A stretch of 64,000 nucleotides of DNA from Xanthostigma xanthostigma (Eukaryota; Arthropoda; Insecta; Raphidioptera; Raphidiidae). Made by a program: the position numbers and the translations under genes. Under the pieces are notes generated by a model. That model worked only from the letters and a program-made list of their open reading frames with translations, ran no database searches and had not been told where the DNA came from. Position 1 is the stretch's first letter, and each line of letters starts with the position of its first letter. The stretch lies in the NCBI GenBank assembly GCA_963575645.1, contig OY754468.1:24886465-24950464 (forward strand). The letters run 5' to 3'. This document shows positions 23,982-36,474 of the stretch, one piece after another.

Positions 23982-25120
23982 AATATGCTTTATGCCGAAA
24001 ACAATTGACTATCTCACCAAATAACAAACACGAATAAGTTTCATGGCGCTCAATGTATTATCAAAATTATTATTTTTATCTATGTTTGATTATTTTTTTC
24101 GACAACTTTTCTTTGGTCATGTACTACATTTAATATTTTTGAAAAAAAATTGGCACGTAGCTGTTAAAAGGTTCGCCACCCCTCGTAAAGTCGTGATTGT
24201 AACAAATTATATTAGAGTTTAAGACTCGCGCCTTTATAATTATAAAATTAAATCCCTTTTCTTAAAAAAATAATTAATGCATGTTTTTTAAAAAGCAATA
24301 ATGTTGTTACTTTCAAGAAGTACGTCTGCAGTATAAAAATAGCCCCACTCTGTCCAAATTGCATTATAATTGATTACTTTTAGAGCAACAAATTTGTACG
24401 GGAGGCAAATATATAAAATATAAATTATATTAATTTTTCTGAAATAAGCTCATAAAGCAACCATTATTATTATAGAATTCAGAAAAATCTCTCTAAATAT
24501 TTAATCTGCGACTGTTGAGTGAATCAGTCAGTCTCGCAAGCCGTTCAGTTTTATGTATGTAGATAAATAATGGTTCTACTTGCTTGAATAACGCTGCGAA
24601 CAAATGAAAATCGATTTATGATAAACATTTTCCTGTGAAGTTTTCTTTATTAAAACATGGCTTAAAACGAAAATTGCACGTTGTAATATATTACAGTGTA
24701 CCATATTTACGTATTGTTTAGCTATATTATACCAGGTGTTGACGCCTTTCAGAAAACTATTATTTGAGAAAATTATACTTATTCCGTTGTCATCACAATT
24801 TTTGAAATCCAAACAAAAATTCTTCCTGTCAAATGATGTTGAAATGTTAATAATAATAGTAATCATTAATTATTATTAATATTGTTGCATAAATAGAACA
24901 CACGTTTGTAATCATGTAGTAAGCTATATACTGAGCTAATGAAAAATATTTAAATTGGCAAAAAATAAATTTCAAAGCTTATTGGTGATTGTGTAGGTAT
25001 TTATTTATGTAAAAGACGTGCTATATCACAAAGTGTCTTTGTATAGTTATTTTACTGCGGCCATCGATTGATTGTACCACTGTAATGATGTTGAAAAAAA
25101 AATGTTTATGCACAGCAGTC

Positions 25121-25292
25121 TTAGGCCTAGTTTATATGAGAGGCGTTCAACGCGCGTTGGCCCAACGCGCGTTTACAGTTTCTATACATTTGTATAGAAC
25201 TGTTTACATGATAACGCGCGTTGGTGGCGCGTTGAACCCGCGTTATCATATAAACAGTTCTACGTAACGCCTCTCATATAAACTAGGCCTAA
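25121..25292. mobile_element. Hairpin MITE, GGCCTAGTTTATATGAG ends
   Basis: Inverted ends TTAGGCCTAGTTTATATGAG, continuing AGGCGTT. The centre is rich in AACGCGCGTTGG-type motifs that can fold several ways. Matching frames on both strands are palindrome by-products. No coding capacity. Confidence 0.82.
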
Positions 25293-26144
25293 TGCTGGCG
25301 AAATATAACAAGAGAGAGAAGAGGCATTGAAATTTAATATCAGAAAGGAGGATAACAAAAACGGAAATAGAACTAAAAAAAGAAATCTGAAGACTTGATA
25401 CGGAGTATGGGTGAGAACAGGTGGCATTCTTGGACAGTTACACAAACTCAAGGAATGGATACCAAACTAATATTGTGAGATCTTACGGTAGTCATTTTTG
25501 CAAAGAAAGTTTACAAATGGTTGTTAGTAAACAGAATAAAGATAGAAAACAATAAAGGGTCTAAATTATTAAATGATTTACACAAGGAATGGTAAGAAAC
25601 AAAGGTTCATGGAAGGAAGGAATAACAGTAGTGAAAAATATAAAATTATCAAACGCCGAGTTAGCGTTATTTTAACTTTCCTTTTTTTCAGTCCACGAAC
25701 ATGAAACATTTTTTGATTTTAAAAATGAAGCTTAGTAATTTTGAAACAATGGTACAGTCTGGTTCTATATGCATCGATGACTGCTGTCGTAGTTACATCT
25801 ATATCGCAACCAAATTAAAAAATTGCAAAACCGTAGAGAAAATTAAATATCTATGTACAGTGAATTTTTAAACTATAGGTACGCATAAACTTGTGGAGTT
25901 ATAGTTTATGACAAATAATGACTAATAATGAAAAATAAAATTTAACATTTGGATAATGTGTTTTCCGAAATTATTCAATTGTTCGACCCTCTCGTCGTAA
26001 AAAGTATGGCGTACGTCACTGAAGTTAACACTGAGGAAGAGTAGCGAAGTTGCACACGTATTATTATTATTATGAATTTGATGTATTTTTCTTTAATTTT
26101 TATTTTAAATTCACTAAACTATCCTCGTACATTAATAGTACCTA

Positions 26145-26264
26145 TATTGTGCGACTAGTGAGAGAAGGAGAAGATTTCATGAGCGTGAAATTTGCCGCAC
26201 GAGCGTAGCGAGTGCGGTAACACGCGAGTGGAATATTCTCCTTCGATCAATGGTCGCACATAAT
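26145..26264. mobile_element. Hairpin MITE with a GC-rich apex
   Basis: Ends TATTGTGCGACTAGTGAGAG and an imperfect complement ending GTCGCACATAATA. Within the stem lies a second tight palindrome around CCGCACGAGCGTAGCGAGTG. Confidence 0.7.
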
Positions 26265-26295
26265 ATTTTATTCAACTAGCACGAGTTATATGTAA

Positions 26296-26612
26296 TCGGG
26301 GCCCTGATAAAAGAGGGAAAAATAATAAATCACTTCATTGATCGACGTACCCACCGCCCTCGATGCACACAAGATGGCCCTGACTTTCGCTGAATTGCGA
26401 TGCTGTTTTCATATATACAAATCGCTACCGCGTTCCTATTGGTCCAGAAACTATGCAGTTATTATTCATTATTGTACGCTTCCGCTCGCTACTGCGTTCC
26501 TATTGGTCCAGAAAATGTATTATCGTACAGTACGGCTCATTATAAGCACTCTACGCGTCAACATGAAGTAATTTATTATTTCTCCAGAATTTAGCAGGGC
26601 CCCTAAACTATA
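26296..26612. mobile_element. MITE with GGGGCCCTG ends
   Basis: GGGGCCCTGATAAA faces TTTAGCAGGGCCCC, and pairing extends through AAATAATAAATCACTTCAT. Inside, a 28-base segment containing GCGTTCCTATTGGTCCAGAA occurs twice, 66 bases apart (about 26424 and 26490). Weaker inverted similarity extends outside to about 26253 and 26650. Confidence 0.6.
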
Positions 26613-27236
26613 TATTACTCACGCGTGTTGAATAAAAATATTTTACTAATTTTTTTTTGCATTAATTATAAACTAGTCATTAATTGCCATAACCTATCGG
26701 TAGGGATTTCCCTAGAAAACGCAGTAATTGAAATATATTGACCGCGAAATTTTTCAGAAATTTGCTGTCTACGATTTGCGCGAGCCTGGAGTATGTCAAA
26801 GTTTTCGGCACTAATTTTGTTACTAAAATTAGCAACCTCAAAAAAGAATCATACATATTGTGAGAATAATTTTTTCTTTACTATATAATTATGTTTAGCC
26901 TGTCACCAAAATGCGAATTTGGTTTTAAAATTAACTAGATTCACAGTAATTAATTATATTTCCGAAAGCATCAACATACTATTAGGTATTGTAACTAATA
27001 AAAAAAAGTTCATTTGTCTACGCTTTCAATACAAATGTAACCACGACTTTATGGGTGAATCAATTCAAACAATGGAAGTATTTTTATGTACAATGTTTGA
27101 TGTAATGTATAATGTAGATTCAACTATATAGCACACAAATATTACCTCCAGAATTAGGCGTTGAATCTGATGTTCGACCATGTAATTAAACAATACATAA
27201 CAATGAGCCCTAGTTGTTCAAAAATTAGGTAGACTA

Positions 27237-27706
27237 TTGAGATCCTAAAGTAAAAATTCTATGTATTTTGACATTGCAGCATTGGTGCCATTTTATATTT
27301 TTTGTAACACTCTAAAGCTACGAAACCGATGTCAATTTTGGATTAAGTGATCGATGAGTCATGTTTCCAATTCTTCGTACGTCTATCGCTGTTTAAACTA
27401 TGAATCACTGGAATTAACTCAGGTTTGAGGAAATTTGCTAGTGTTTTCATAGCAAAATTTTAATCATTAAATACAGATTTTGCGTCGAATGTGACTTACA
27501 TAACTTTAGAGTGTAGACAGTGGAGTGTAGACATAAAATGTTGTTATGATATACGAAATTATTGTCTAATATAGGATGTATGACCAATTACTATGTTTAC
27601 ATCGCGCTTGGAGCACACTGTGTTTACATTTAGTGTCCCACATAAATGTATTGGTTTAGCAAAATTACTAAAAATAGCTGTCAATGTAATATTTTAGGAT
27701 CTCAAA
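27237..27706. mobile_element. Possible DNA element with TTGAGATCCTAAA ends
   Basis: TTGAGATCCTAAAGTA faces TATTTTAGGATCTCAA, 15 of 16 bases complementary, about 470 bp apart. No transposase and no clear target duplication. It could be a non-autonomous transposon. Confidence 0.4.
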
Positions 27707-28006
27707 GCAAACGAGAATGTCGCCCATATAAAATTAGCGACAAAGAACATGTAAGAATTTATCAGCCATAAAGGTGCACCGTGGCAATTGGTCATAGAAC
27801 TTTAAGACGTAAAATCATACTTTCAAAAAATCTTCAAACAAAAGTTGTAGAGCATAAAATTCTGCATCTAAGGCAATAAACAAAATAATCTTAGATGCTT
27901 TATAACGACGAAAATTAAATATTAGCTATAGCTGTGTAATCTTTATACCACATCAAGTAGATAAAACGTCATCAATTTGTTTAAGCTCAGTGGCTATAGT
28001 CTACAG

Positions 28007-28292
28007 CAGGGGTGGCGAATCTATGGTGCGCGTGCCACAGGTGGCACGCGACCGATTATTGTTGGCATGGCATTGATTGCGGTGCAAAATCGAAATAATT
28101 AAAAATATGCTAGATGTCGAAACAACTGACTATCACCGAATAACAAATACGAAAAAGTTTCATTGCGCGCAATGTATTATCAAAATTTTCATTTTTATCT
28201 GTTTGATTCATTTTTTGACAAATAAATTTCTTTGGTTGCTTGTCGGCACGTCATGGCTACATTAAACATTTTTGAAAGGTTTGCCACCCCTG
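28007..28292. mobile_element. hAT-type MITE, copy A (286 bp, uninterrupted)
   Basis: Inverted ends CAGGGGTGGCGAA and TTTGCCACCCCTG. The 8-base flanks GTCTACAG and ATCTATAC share the TCTA core common in hAT target sites but are not identical. It is related to the split copy at 23027. Confidence 0.75.
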
Positions 28293-29981
28293 ATCTATAC
28301 TCGTGAAACTTTTACAAAATTAAGTTTTCGGGGATAAAATTGTACCTATAGACTATAAGGTATTCATTACTGTGATAATTTTCGATATTTTCATATATAA
28401 TTTCTGTTGTGACAAAGCATATAGAATTAATTTTGTTGCTCCAAGACTTTCACTTAAAAACAAATTTTCCCTAAAATAATTATGAAACCAGAAAGTTGTG
28501 AAAATATAATTTTACGTGTCTAAGTTCTATAATCGATAGCTACGATCACAACCCTGTATAAAGTTAGCATGTGAAAAGAATATTGTTTCTAATATTATGA
28601 CTTAACAAATAAGTAATTATTTAGGGTCTAACATTTAAATATCTATTTAATAAATAAGAAAAATATAAAAGTTATTCATTATAAAAAAACATATTTTCCA
28701 AGTTTCGCAGAAACGCTTGAATAACAAAATTATTAATATATTTTTAAGTGCAATAGTTTTTCATAAAATTATAAGAATTAAAGTATAAAGGACCCAAATT
28801 CTCGATTATATGGCAAAATGTTTCATGGCAATTTTCCGCACTAAAATATGTAATTGTCACTTGTAGAAATATTTAATAATATTATGAAAAATCTGCTATA
28901 AATTCTAAAATTGTGATAAAGTAAAATTCAGTGTAAACTATTTCACGTGATACAATTTGCAGGTATAGCGACTTATTGAAATAAAAGAGATTTGATTCTT
29001 CAATAAACGCAATGTCAAAAGAAAACAATCGCAAGTATAACAAAAAAACAATCGTGAACTAATTTGAAAATAATACAAATTGTTCTATTGACATTTATTA
29101 TTATTTAGGTAAGTTGATATTTGTGTGTATAATTTCACTGTTGACAACGCATAGGTACTTAAAAACATTTTATAAACACATTTAGAGCCTTAATGCGTAT
29201 TTCCTGAATAAAAGAAGAGAATTGTTTACTCCTATAAGAAAATACTCTGTATTATCAAAACTTTTTATGGAATTAGTATCTTGAGGTCACCATCTATTTT
29301 CTTTTCTTTATAATGATTGACGTCTATAAACATAAAAGTTTTTATATGCGCTCAGAAAATCTAATCCACGTGTAGAATGATGATAAAACAAGGAAAAACC
29401 CGAGACTAGTATCATAATAGTAGGTTGTGTACCTAGTGTCGTAATATCATTACGCACGACGTATATATAGGATATTTTTGTAACGTACCTGTTATAAAAT
29501 AGCTGCTTTTCAATTCATTTTCAAAATTTTTGACAAATATTTTGTGAACAAACGTTTTTCTAGTAGTAGGTTATAAAAAATCTGACAAGCAATTATTTAC
29601 TATTCAATTGGTATAGCCTGATCAGTTTTTTTACTTTCCCACACTAGTGCTCAATGGTCCACTTTACATGTCTGTATACAAAGCAGCTATTTTATAGTGG
29701 TGCAAAAAGTGTATTACGCATGAACGAACATCTTAAGGTCTGATTTCGATTTCTATCTGAAAATGTTTCGACTTTAAAATTAAGTTAATAAAGAAACTAT
29801 AAACGAACTTCTTTAATTAAATAATCTAATCTCAGTATCAAGAGAAATACCAATTATAATTCCAAATTTAAATTTTACAAAAATAGAACAGCAGATAGAA
29901 AACCTCTTTAAACGTTCAAATAATAAAAATTCAAGCTTAATAAAAAAAAATACAAAAGTGGACAACAAAAGCAAAACTCAC

Positions 29982-30092
29982 CGTTGCCGATAGCATATTG
30001 CTGTAGTAAATCAGTCATATTGATGTGAGCAATGCCTCGCTTCTCCTGCATCAAATTATCACAGTGCGTCACCTTCCCACTTCCTGGACCTC
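29982..30092 (-). CDS. Adenylate-kinase-like gene, coding exon 3 (P-loop and NMP-binding start)
   Basis: Acceptor TTTGGTTCCAG at 30093, donor AACG|GTGAGT at 29982/29981. It encodes GGPGSGKVTHCDNLM, the nucleotide-binding P-loop, then EKRGIAHINMTDLLQQYAIGN. In typical adenylate kinases the loop is GGPGSGKGTQ and the next element is STGDLLR. Here Gly is Val, Gln is His, and the Arg that contacts AMP is Gln. The match to the family is strong in spite of these changes. Confidence 0.92.
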
Positions 30093-30245
30093 CTGGAACC
30101 AAAGGAAATATATTCATATCGTTATTCTGTGTGTTTGGCATATTAGTGTAGTGAAAATAACTATACTGAAAAGTGTACGCAAGGTTTACCTAAAAACTTG
30201 TAAACTGTTGGTACACTTGTTACAAATGAGCGGACTTGTAAAAAA

Positions 30246-30392
30246 TACTTTTTAAAAGTATTTAAATACAAATACTCTTGCTTCATTGAGTATTTAAATA
30301 CAAATACTTTTGCTGCATAGAGTATTTGAAATTCAAATACAAATACTAGAAAAGTATTTGTATTTGTATTTTTTTTTTACTCAATTACTTTA
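30246..30392. repeat. Array of GTATTTAAATAC-type palindromes
   Basis: At least six AGTATTT...AAATACT units in alternating orientation, ending in a (T)n tract. They lie about 150 bases upstream of the acceptor of exon 3. Probably a hAT-type MITE remnant. Confidence 0.5.
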
Positions 30393-30937
30393 CAAGTTTG
30401 CAAACGGGCCAGTAGTCTTCCTTTAATTATAGCACGCCTACATATTATGCCTGTTTGTAGACTGACAAATGATTAAATAAATAACTAAATAAATAATTAT
30501 GTCCTGAGTCGATTATAAAAATGCATTACAAAATAGATAAATGACACATACGTGACAGATGTCACTGGAATATCAGACAAGTCAGTGTATCATAAACTTT
30601 TATATAACAAATGCAATATGTAGTACCAAAAGTGTTAACACTTTTAACACTACAGCACGTTAACATCAATTCCTTAAAAATAAAGGAATAACTAGAAGTG
30701 CAACTTTCTATTACTCATTCTTGTGACTTTGGTGCTCGGTTAATTAAACTGAGATTCTATCCTGAAACGGCCATTACTGTGCCGTCTCGAATATTGGAAG
30801 GCTTACACCGAATTGTTTGTTACGCGTCGGGTTTAATAAGATATTTTATTCAGCTACTTTACCTAGATACTTTTTTATTGTAAAATTGTGCTTGCTATGA
30901 TAGTAAAACAGATATTTTTAACAAAACCGTATAAATT

Positions 30938-31112
30938 GAAGTAGATTTATTTGGTTGAGGAACAATTGAAAAATAAGCTTTACCAGAGTATTGCTTGTGG
31001 CCAACGTTTCGAAAAATATATTTTCATCTTCTTCTTTTCGAAATGTTGGCCACAAGCGATAATCTGGTAAAGCTTATTTTTCAATTGTCCCTCAACCAAA
31101 TAAATCTTCTTC
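30938..31112. mobile_element. Hairpin MITE, ATTTGGTTGAGG ends, copy 1
   Basis: GATTTATTTGGTTGAGGAAC at the left pairs with its complement at the right. Stem sequence continues through AATAAGCTTTACCAGA to GGCCAACGTTTCG near the loop. A related copy is at 53064. Confidence 0.83.
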
Positions 31113-31468
31113 GATACATATTTTTGGAACAAAACTTCTACTAACAAAACCGTAAATATATGAATAAATTAGGTATGCCTATGGAAAAGTTTTTACTTAG
31201 ATGCAAGATCACAAATCCGCCGGTAGCCACACATAACGCACGCCTTTGATTTATGCTTCTGGTTATATACATATTATATTTATTTTTGTGTCTATATTGT
31301 GTATTTGCAAGTTTTAAGCATGAAGCAATTTAATGTTACAAATGTCAAATCAAAATGAATTCAATTCGAGTATTTAATGAGTTCCGAGCTAAGTAAATCC
31401 ATTTTGAGCGTTTGATCGCGTCTTTAAAGGTAGACGATCGTGTTATATAATTAATTAATGCGACTTAC

Positions 31469-31660
31469 CGAGAACAAAGATGACCGGCACTTTGGGCGGT
31501 TCAAATTGAACATTGCCGCCGTTGTGCATCGGAAACTGACCGTTCGGGGGCGTACTTGTGTACCGGAACTCGTGTGGATTCTGTTGGTGCCACTCCGAAC
31601 TTCCGCCTCGCTGCTGACGATAAGTGCCGTCGAAATCCTCAGATCCATTGTTGTGTTGTT
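31469..31660 (-). CDS. Adenylate-kinase-like gene, coding exon 2 (linker and start of P-loop strand)
   Basis: Acceptor TTTTATTTTCAG at 31661, donor CTCG|GTAAGT at 31469/31468. It enters with two bases of a split codon and leaves in phase 1. It encodes about 64 residues: a linker rich in Gln, Asn, Gly, Pro and Ser, then PPKVPVIFVLG, the beta strand that leads into the P-loop. Two other frames are also mostly open here, but they do not connect to exons 1 and 3. Intron 1 (31661-45844) is 14.2 kb. Confidence 0.87.
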
Positions 31661-31778
31661 CTGAAAATAAAAATGAAATAATTTATTAAATATAGCATTT
31701 CATGCATTTTTTGTACAAGATCTGTTCATACTAATGACAAATTATAGTTTAGTTTGGAACCTATCTCTTAGTCTAGAG

Positions 31779-32291
31779 CAGTGATTCCCAAAGTGGTCTA
31801 TATCGACCCCCAGGGGTCGACGACAACTTGCAAGGGGTCCATGTCAGCGGGAAAAAAAATTGGGGGTCCATGAAATGAAAATGGGGGTCAAAGATAGTGA
31901 ATCTCCTAACAAAAATAGGAACAAACTGGATATCGTTAACCGAAGAGATTTAAGATTAAATCTAACTAAATTTTAAAGCATTAGGTTCATCCCTGACACT
32001 AAAAGCATTTATTTTTTACTTAGTTATTTTATGTACCAGAAAGTAAATTTTAATTTGAATCTAATTAATAAATGTATAAAACTAAATATTTCACACTACA
32101 TTTTACTACCGTTATAAATTTAAATCGTTCAAAGTGAGTAGCACTATACCGGTTGTCAAAAATACATTTGAAATTAATGAATTTGCAAAAAATCAATATC
32201 AGATAAGCAGACCCCCTGCTTATCTGATATTGATTGAAAACCGAAAAACATGGCAAGTGGTTTACGAGGCAAAAAAGTTTGGGAACCTCTG
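31779..32291. mobile_element. hAT non-autonomous element with 8 bp target duplication
   Basis: Flanked by identical GTCTAGAG at 31771-31778 and 32292-32299. Ends CAGTGATTCCCAAAGTGG and TTTGGGAACCTCTG are imperfect inverted repeats. The 8 bp duplication and CAG-type ends are diagnostic of hAT. It has no transposase. It contains a perfect 20 bp hairpin, reported separately. The element lies in intron 1, 119 bp upstream of exon 2 in the direction of transcription. Confidence 0.85.
32191..32235. repeat. Perfect 20 bp hairpin inside the hAT element
   Basis: AATCAATATCAGATAAGCAG (32191-32210), a five-base loop, then the exact complement (32216-32235). Confidence 0.85.
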
Positions 32292-32388
32292 GTCTAGAGA
32301 AAGACGAGTTAACAAAAGGAATTTTGCGGGAAATTGTCCCTTTAGTAACATACTAAAAATCTCACCCTTCACTCTCTCTGTTTAATTT

Positions 32389-32605
32389 TTTTGACGTGAT
32401 AACGTCTTATAAATTGATGAAACACCAGCTGCACGCACGAAAAAGTGTAACGTTCCTAACGTTCCGCCTGACCCTGTGCGTGCAAGTGAGAGCGCAGTAT
32501 GCTTCGGCCCAAGTTTGACAGCTACTAAAATTTAGGTTATGTATTACGGAATACGTTATCACGTAAAACTATCGTCCGTAAACCGACTTTACAGACAACC
32601 AATTT
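32389..32605 (-). mobile_element. Rolling-circle-like element, copy 2
   Basis: Family ends in reverse orientation, TTTTGACGTGATAACGTC at the left and ACAGACAACCAATTTTTTTT at the right. The interior carries GTGCGTGCAAGTGAGAGCGC and AGTTTGACAGCTACTAAAAT, shared with copy 7 but not with copy 1. Confidence 0.82.
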
Positions 32606-34022
32606 TTTTTTTTGCAAAAATCTAAGACATTATCTCTTTTATGACAAAAAAGGCCATTATCAATCTTAAAGCTGGCAAAATTTCGAACAGAATAACATAT
32701 TAAAAATATCTTTAACATTAAAGCTTTTATCATTCGTCATTCTATCCGGAAATGAGAACTGACTGTTTTTTCTCATAAATTATATTCATTAGATTAGCTC
32801 GGTGACTTTCATCTTTTACAAATCACTTTTTTCTCACATTTTAAAGTAGTATATTAATTATTGTTATTCTAAATACTAACTAATGTCAAAGTATTACAAA
32901 AATCTTACAATTTCTGACCACGGGCTCTTCCCCAGTTGCAATAAAACATAAATATCAGCATTGACTATATAATGTCTGAAGATAAAATTTCTAGCTACTT
33001 GTCTCGTAGCAGCCAATATTTGTTAAGAGGCTGACACAATTTCAACAATAACAACTTACTTAAAAATGAAGGGTACTCAACGGTAATAAATTGTTATTAC
33101 TACTCGAAGAACGGGGACGCAATTAACAATCTATATTTACATTGTTCTTCAACTATTTGAAGTGTATAAACTTGAACTTCTTTTTTTTAAATTCGCTATT
33201 GATTAGCAATTTTATGAATAAAAGTACCTAATAATTGTTGACAATGTGCACTACGAATTTATATAAATCAACTAGCAAGGCAATATTTATGTACACTTTC
33301 ACTATAACAATTGGCCCACACTTTTAACGATATTCGTCTTTTCAGAATTGTCAAAAGTTAAAGATGAAAATACCGAAGCTATTTGATATACCTAACTATA
33401 ACTAAATAAAACAACTATGTAGTTATTTTAACAAAAAAACGAAGTCAAACAACATACAATCTCGAATAAAAGTTACATTAAAAACAAAGAAAAAATAAGG
33501 AAACTGTAACAGTATACAACTTTTCATAACACGTAATGCAATTTTAAGTGAGGAAACGCATTTCGTGCCGATTTTGTTTAAAATGTTAAGTAATGGGGTA
33601 TTCCCAGTGGGTTTATATGAATACGTATATTGTATGCTATAAGTGTGGAGCCATTGCCTGACGACCTGTTAACCAGGGTCAAAGAACTTGGCGTCTGAAT
33701 TCATATATTTTATACTTATTGTAAATAATATTTCAAGCAACAGTAAAGTTTCAAAACATTTATTTTATATATTTTGTCGATATATGAATATTTTATCAAA
33801 TGAAATACGGAAGCCAATTACCTGAAACGAATGTGGTTTACTCTCGATTCTTCAAACAATTTCATGCTTAAAAAAATATTAAATATATTTCAAAACAATA
33901 GTGACCGAGCTGTGAACTATATTAACATTATACTCTAACCTATGAGCCGCTATAGCAATAAATATGCGTGATCAACATCTGATTGATCATTTGAAACACG
34001 ACACAGCAGAACAATAAATCAG

Positions 34023-34203
34023 ATGATAAAATTATACGACATACAAGGCTAAACTATTAAAACAATTTTTATTCGCTAGAACATTATTTATTGGTCGACG
34101 TTTCGGCAAAATTTCTTGCCTTCTTCGTCGACCAATAAATAATGTTCTAGCGAATAAAAATTGTTTTAATATTTTAGCCTTGCATCCTGTATAATTTTAT
34201 CAT
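34023..34203. mobile_element. Hairpin MITE, ATGATAAAATTATAC ends
   Basis: Arms include AAGGCTAAA-TATTAAAAC, AATTTTTATTCGCTAGAACA and TTATTTATTGGTCGACG. The loop side carries ACGTTTCGGC. Pairing is nearly complete over about 75 bases. Confidence 0.83.
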
Positions 34204-35789
34204 ACCATAATACCAAGGTGTCTTATTTTATTTTGTTAATAAATCAGATATCTTGTACATTCCATTCAAGCATGTTTTTTTCACGTGGCAATTTGATAGG
34301 TATAACTATAGTATCGATATCTGTGAGAGGCCAAGCTTGAACAACCGACACTTTTCACGAGAATTTATAAACTTTTATTTAACTTCCTACGTTTGTCAGT
34401 GTGTCAGTTTGGGTCAAATCTTGCATTCAAAATTTCGACTGGATCGAATTAAGCTGACAATGCATAAGCCCAAGATGGCGGATTACCTTTTTAGTCACAA
34501 CGCACTCTTGACGCGGGTATCAAATGAAGATAGATAGATTGTAGATAATATAGACGCTAAGTAGTTAAGATCATCAGTGTCGATTGAGTATCAAATATGA
34601 TTCAATCATTTTTGGAATTAAATAACCAATAAAATGTAACAATAATTCTACATATACAATTTTATCCATAGGTACATTAGAAACAAGAGACAATATAGAT
34701 TCTGAGAAAAAAATATGTTACAAATTGAATTATATGTCGAAGGAAAAATATATACTGTATTAGCATTTATTTTTCTTTGAACTTTACGACATCATTAAAC
34801 GTTTTCTTTGTTCTCGGTAATTTTATTAGATTTTTCTTTATAGATACAGGGTGTTGCACTTGGTAAATAGCCGTACACCAAAATTTTCTGCAAAGTCTAC
34901 TTCCTGTTATCAAGAAAATTCACTTGGAATTAAACTGATTTTATTTATCATGCCATAGATCTGGAATTATTAAATAAATGTCAAAATTTTCTTTTAAAAA
35001 TAATATAAAACCTTTTTTACTAAAGAGAAGGTACGAGCACTCCACAGAAATAATTGTAACTCAAATAAAATTACGTATTTATTTAATATATACCCGTACT
35101 TCCACCATCAATACCCGCTCTGCCACATAACTATTATAACTAAAGTAGCTAAATCACTCGACTGTACACACAATAAAACTACTCCTGGTCTATAATAAAG
35201 GAAACTACCGTTTTGTAAGATAATTCTTTTTCAGAATGTCTTAATGTTTTTTAAAAGGGACAATTCTACATAAAAGGATATTTAATGCATGTAATCGTGG
35301 TTCAAAAATATCGTTTCAAGAAATCAATTATTTTTGAGGAGGAGCAATTTAAAATTGTACATTGATTTTCTTATGAAGAAATGTTATATCTACTGATAAT
35401 CTAAAGTTAATATCAAACCAGATTTTCTAACAATGCGTTCAGAAACTCAGAATGTCAATAAAAATGAGTTTGCTCTCCGAAAGTCTTAACATTTTGATTT
35501 TTTATTATTCAAAAACTTAATTTTAACAACGTTTAGCTACGATTTGTATGTTTGATAAATCTGTTATTTGTAACCCTAATAACTCATAGTTACCATCATG
35601 CTAAACCAGTTTTCTTTATAAAAGAAACTCAATAGTATATATTATTATATAATTTCATAAATAGAACTGGCACTCTCTGACACGGCATACCATCTATTTG
35701 TTTACAAGTAGAAAAAGGTGGACAATTTCTGATTAGAGATGAAACAAACGGGTCTTTTTTTAGTGATCTACATCTTTGCATCTGGATCC

Positions 35790-36262
35790 CGTATGTGAGC
35801 CGGCTCCCTGAACCGGTTCAAAAAGAGCCGAGTTCTGAATATGTTATTCGAGTCAACTGAGATACTGAGTTAGTTGAGTCAAGTCAATCATATCACCTAT
35901 TATGCCAGTGACTGACTCACATATTATAAGGCGGGGTTTTACAAGCTGCTACTTGCTATGTTACAGAAAGCATATTACAATATGCAATACAATACCTTCA
36001 ATAGTTGTGACTTAAGTGAAACACTAATAATTGTACCTAGTGCATAGTGAGTACACTGTATAGTTGTATAATGTATGTATAGAATGCACAGCCAAACATA
36101 TGCATGAGTCATTTGAGCTGACAGATACTTATTTGCTTCTGTGTGTTAAGTGTTTCACTGAGTTATGCGGATCCGTTGATCCGTCGGCTCATAAAAAAGT
36201 GAGCCGGCTCTCACGGATCTTTTGTCGGAGTCGGCTCTTTGAACCGGTTCAGATCTGAGTTA
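35790..36262. repeat. Region with paired GAGCCGGCTC and GAACCGGTTC palindromes
   Basis: GAGCCGGCTC at 35797 and 36201, and GAACCGGTTC at 35810 and 36241, with further AGAGCCG and GGATC motifs between them. Such subterminal palindromes are typical of hAT-type non-autonomous elements. The true ends are uncertain; the right one may be ACCCAACCCTA at about 36270. Confidence 0.5.
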
Positions 36263-36474
36263 CCCAACCCTATTTCTGATACTATTCAACAATTGCTTTT
36301 CTGAAAACAACTAGTTTTCTACCATTTCTGTCTATCATTATACAGTGTGCATATTTTTTCATGTGAACTACGAAGTGGAAAAATACTTTACTCAATTTAC
36401 CTATGTGTATTTCTAGTGTAAACAAAAACGTATTAAAAAACAAAACCAGCTTTGATAAGGTTGGCAGATACGGA

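Larger units (their letters stand above)
23027..24184. mobile_element. hAT-type MITE, copy B, carrying a nested insertion
   Basis: Left end CAGGGCTGGCGAATCTATGG and right end GTTCGCCACCCCTC match the termini of the intact copy at 28007-28292. The two halves (23027 to about 23108, and about 23995 to 24184) align to it on either side of about 880 inserted bases. The 8 bp flanks no longer match. Confidence 0.7.
18758..29981 (-). other. Intron 3 (11.2 kb)
   Basis: Phase 1 GT-AG intron. Repeats recognised are a double-palindrome MITE, an ACCATTCCAAC-family copy, two related hAT MITEs (one with a nested insertion), and hairpin MITEs at 25.1 and 26.1-26.6 kb. I recognise nothing in 18800-20310, 20470-22540, 24200-25110, 25300-26140, 26650-27230 or 28300-29980. 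A 120-base segment near 21190-21340 is a diverged match to 43205-43340, so both belong to an old unclassified repeat. Confidence 0.6.
30093..31468 (-). other. Intron 2 (1.4 kb)
   Basis: Phase 1 intron with donor GTAAGT and acceptor TTCCAG. It contains an array of GTATTTAAATAC-like palindromes (30246-30392) and a hairpin MITE (30938-31112). The rest is AT-rich with nothing recognised. Confidence 0.7.
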
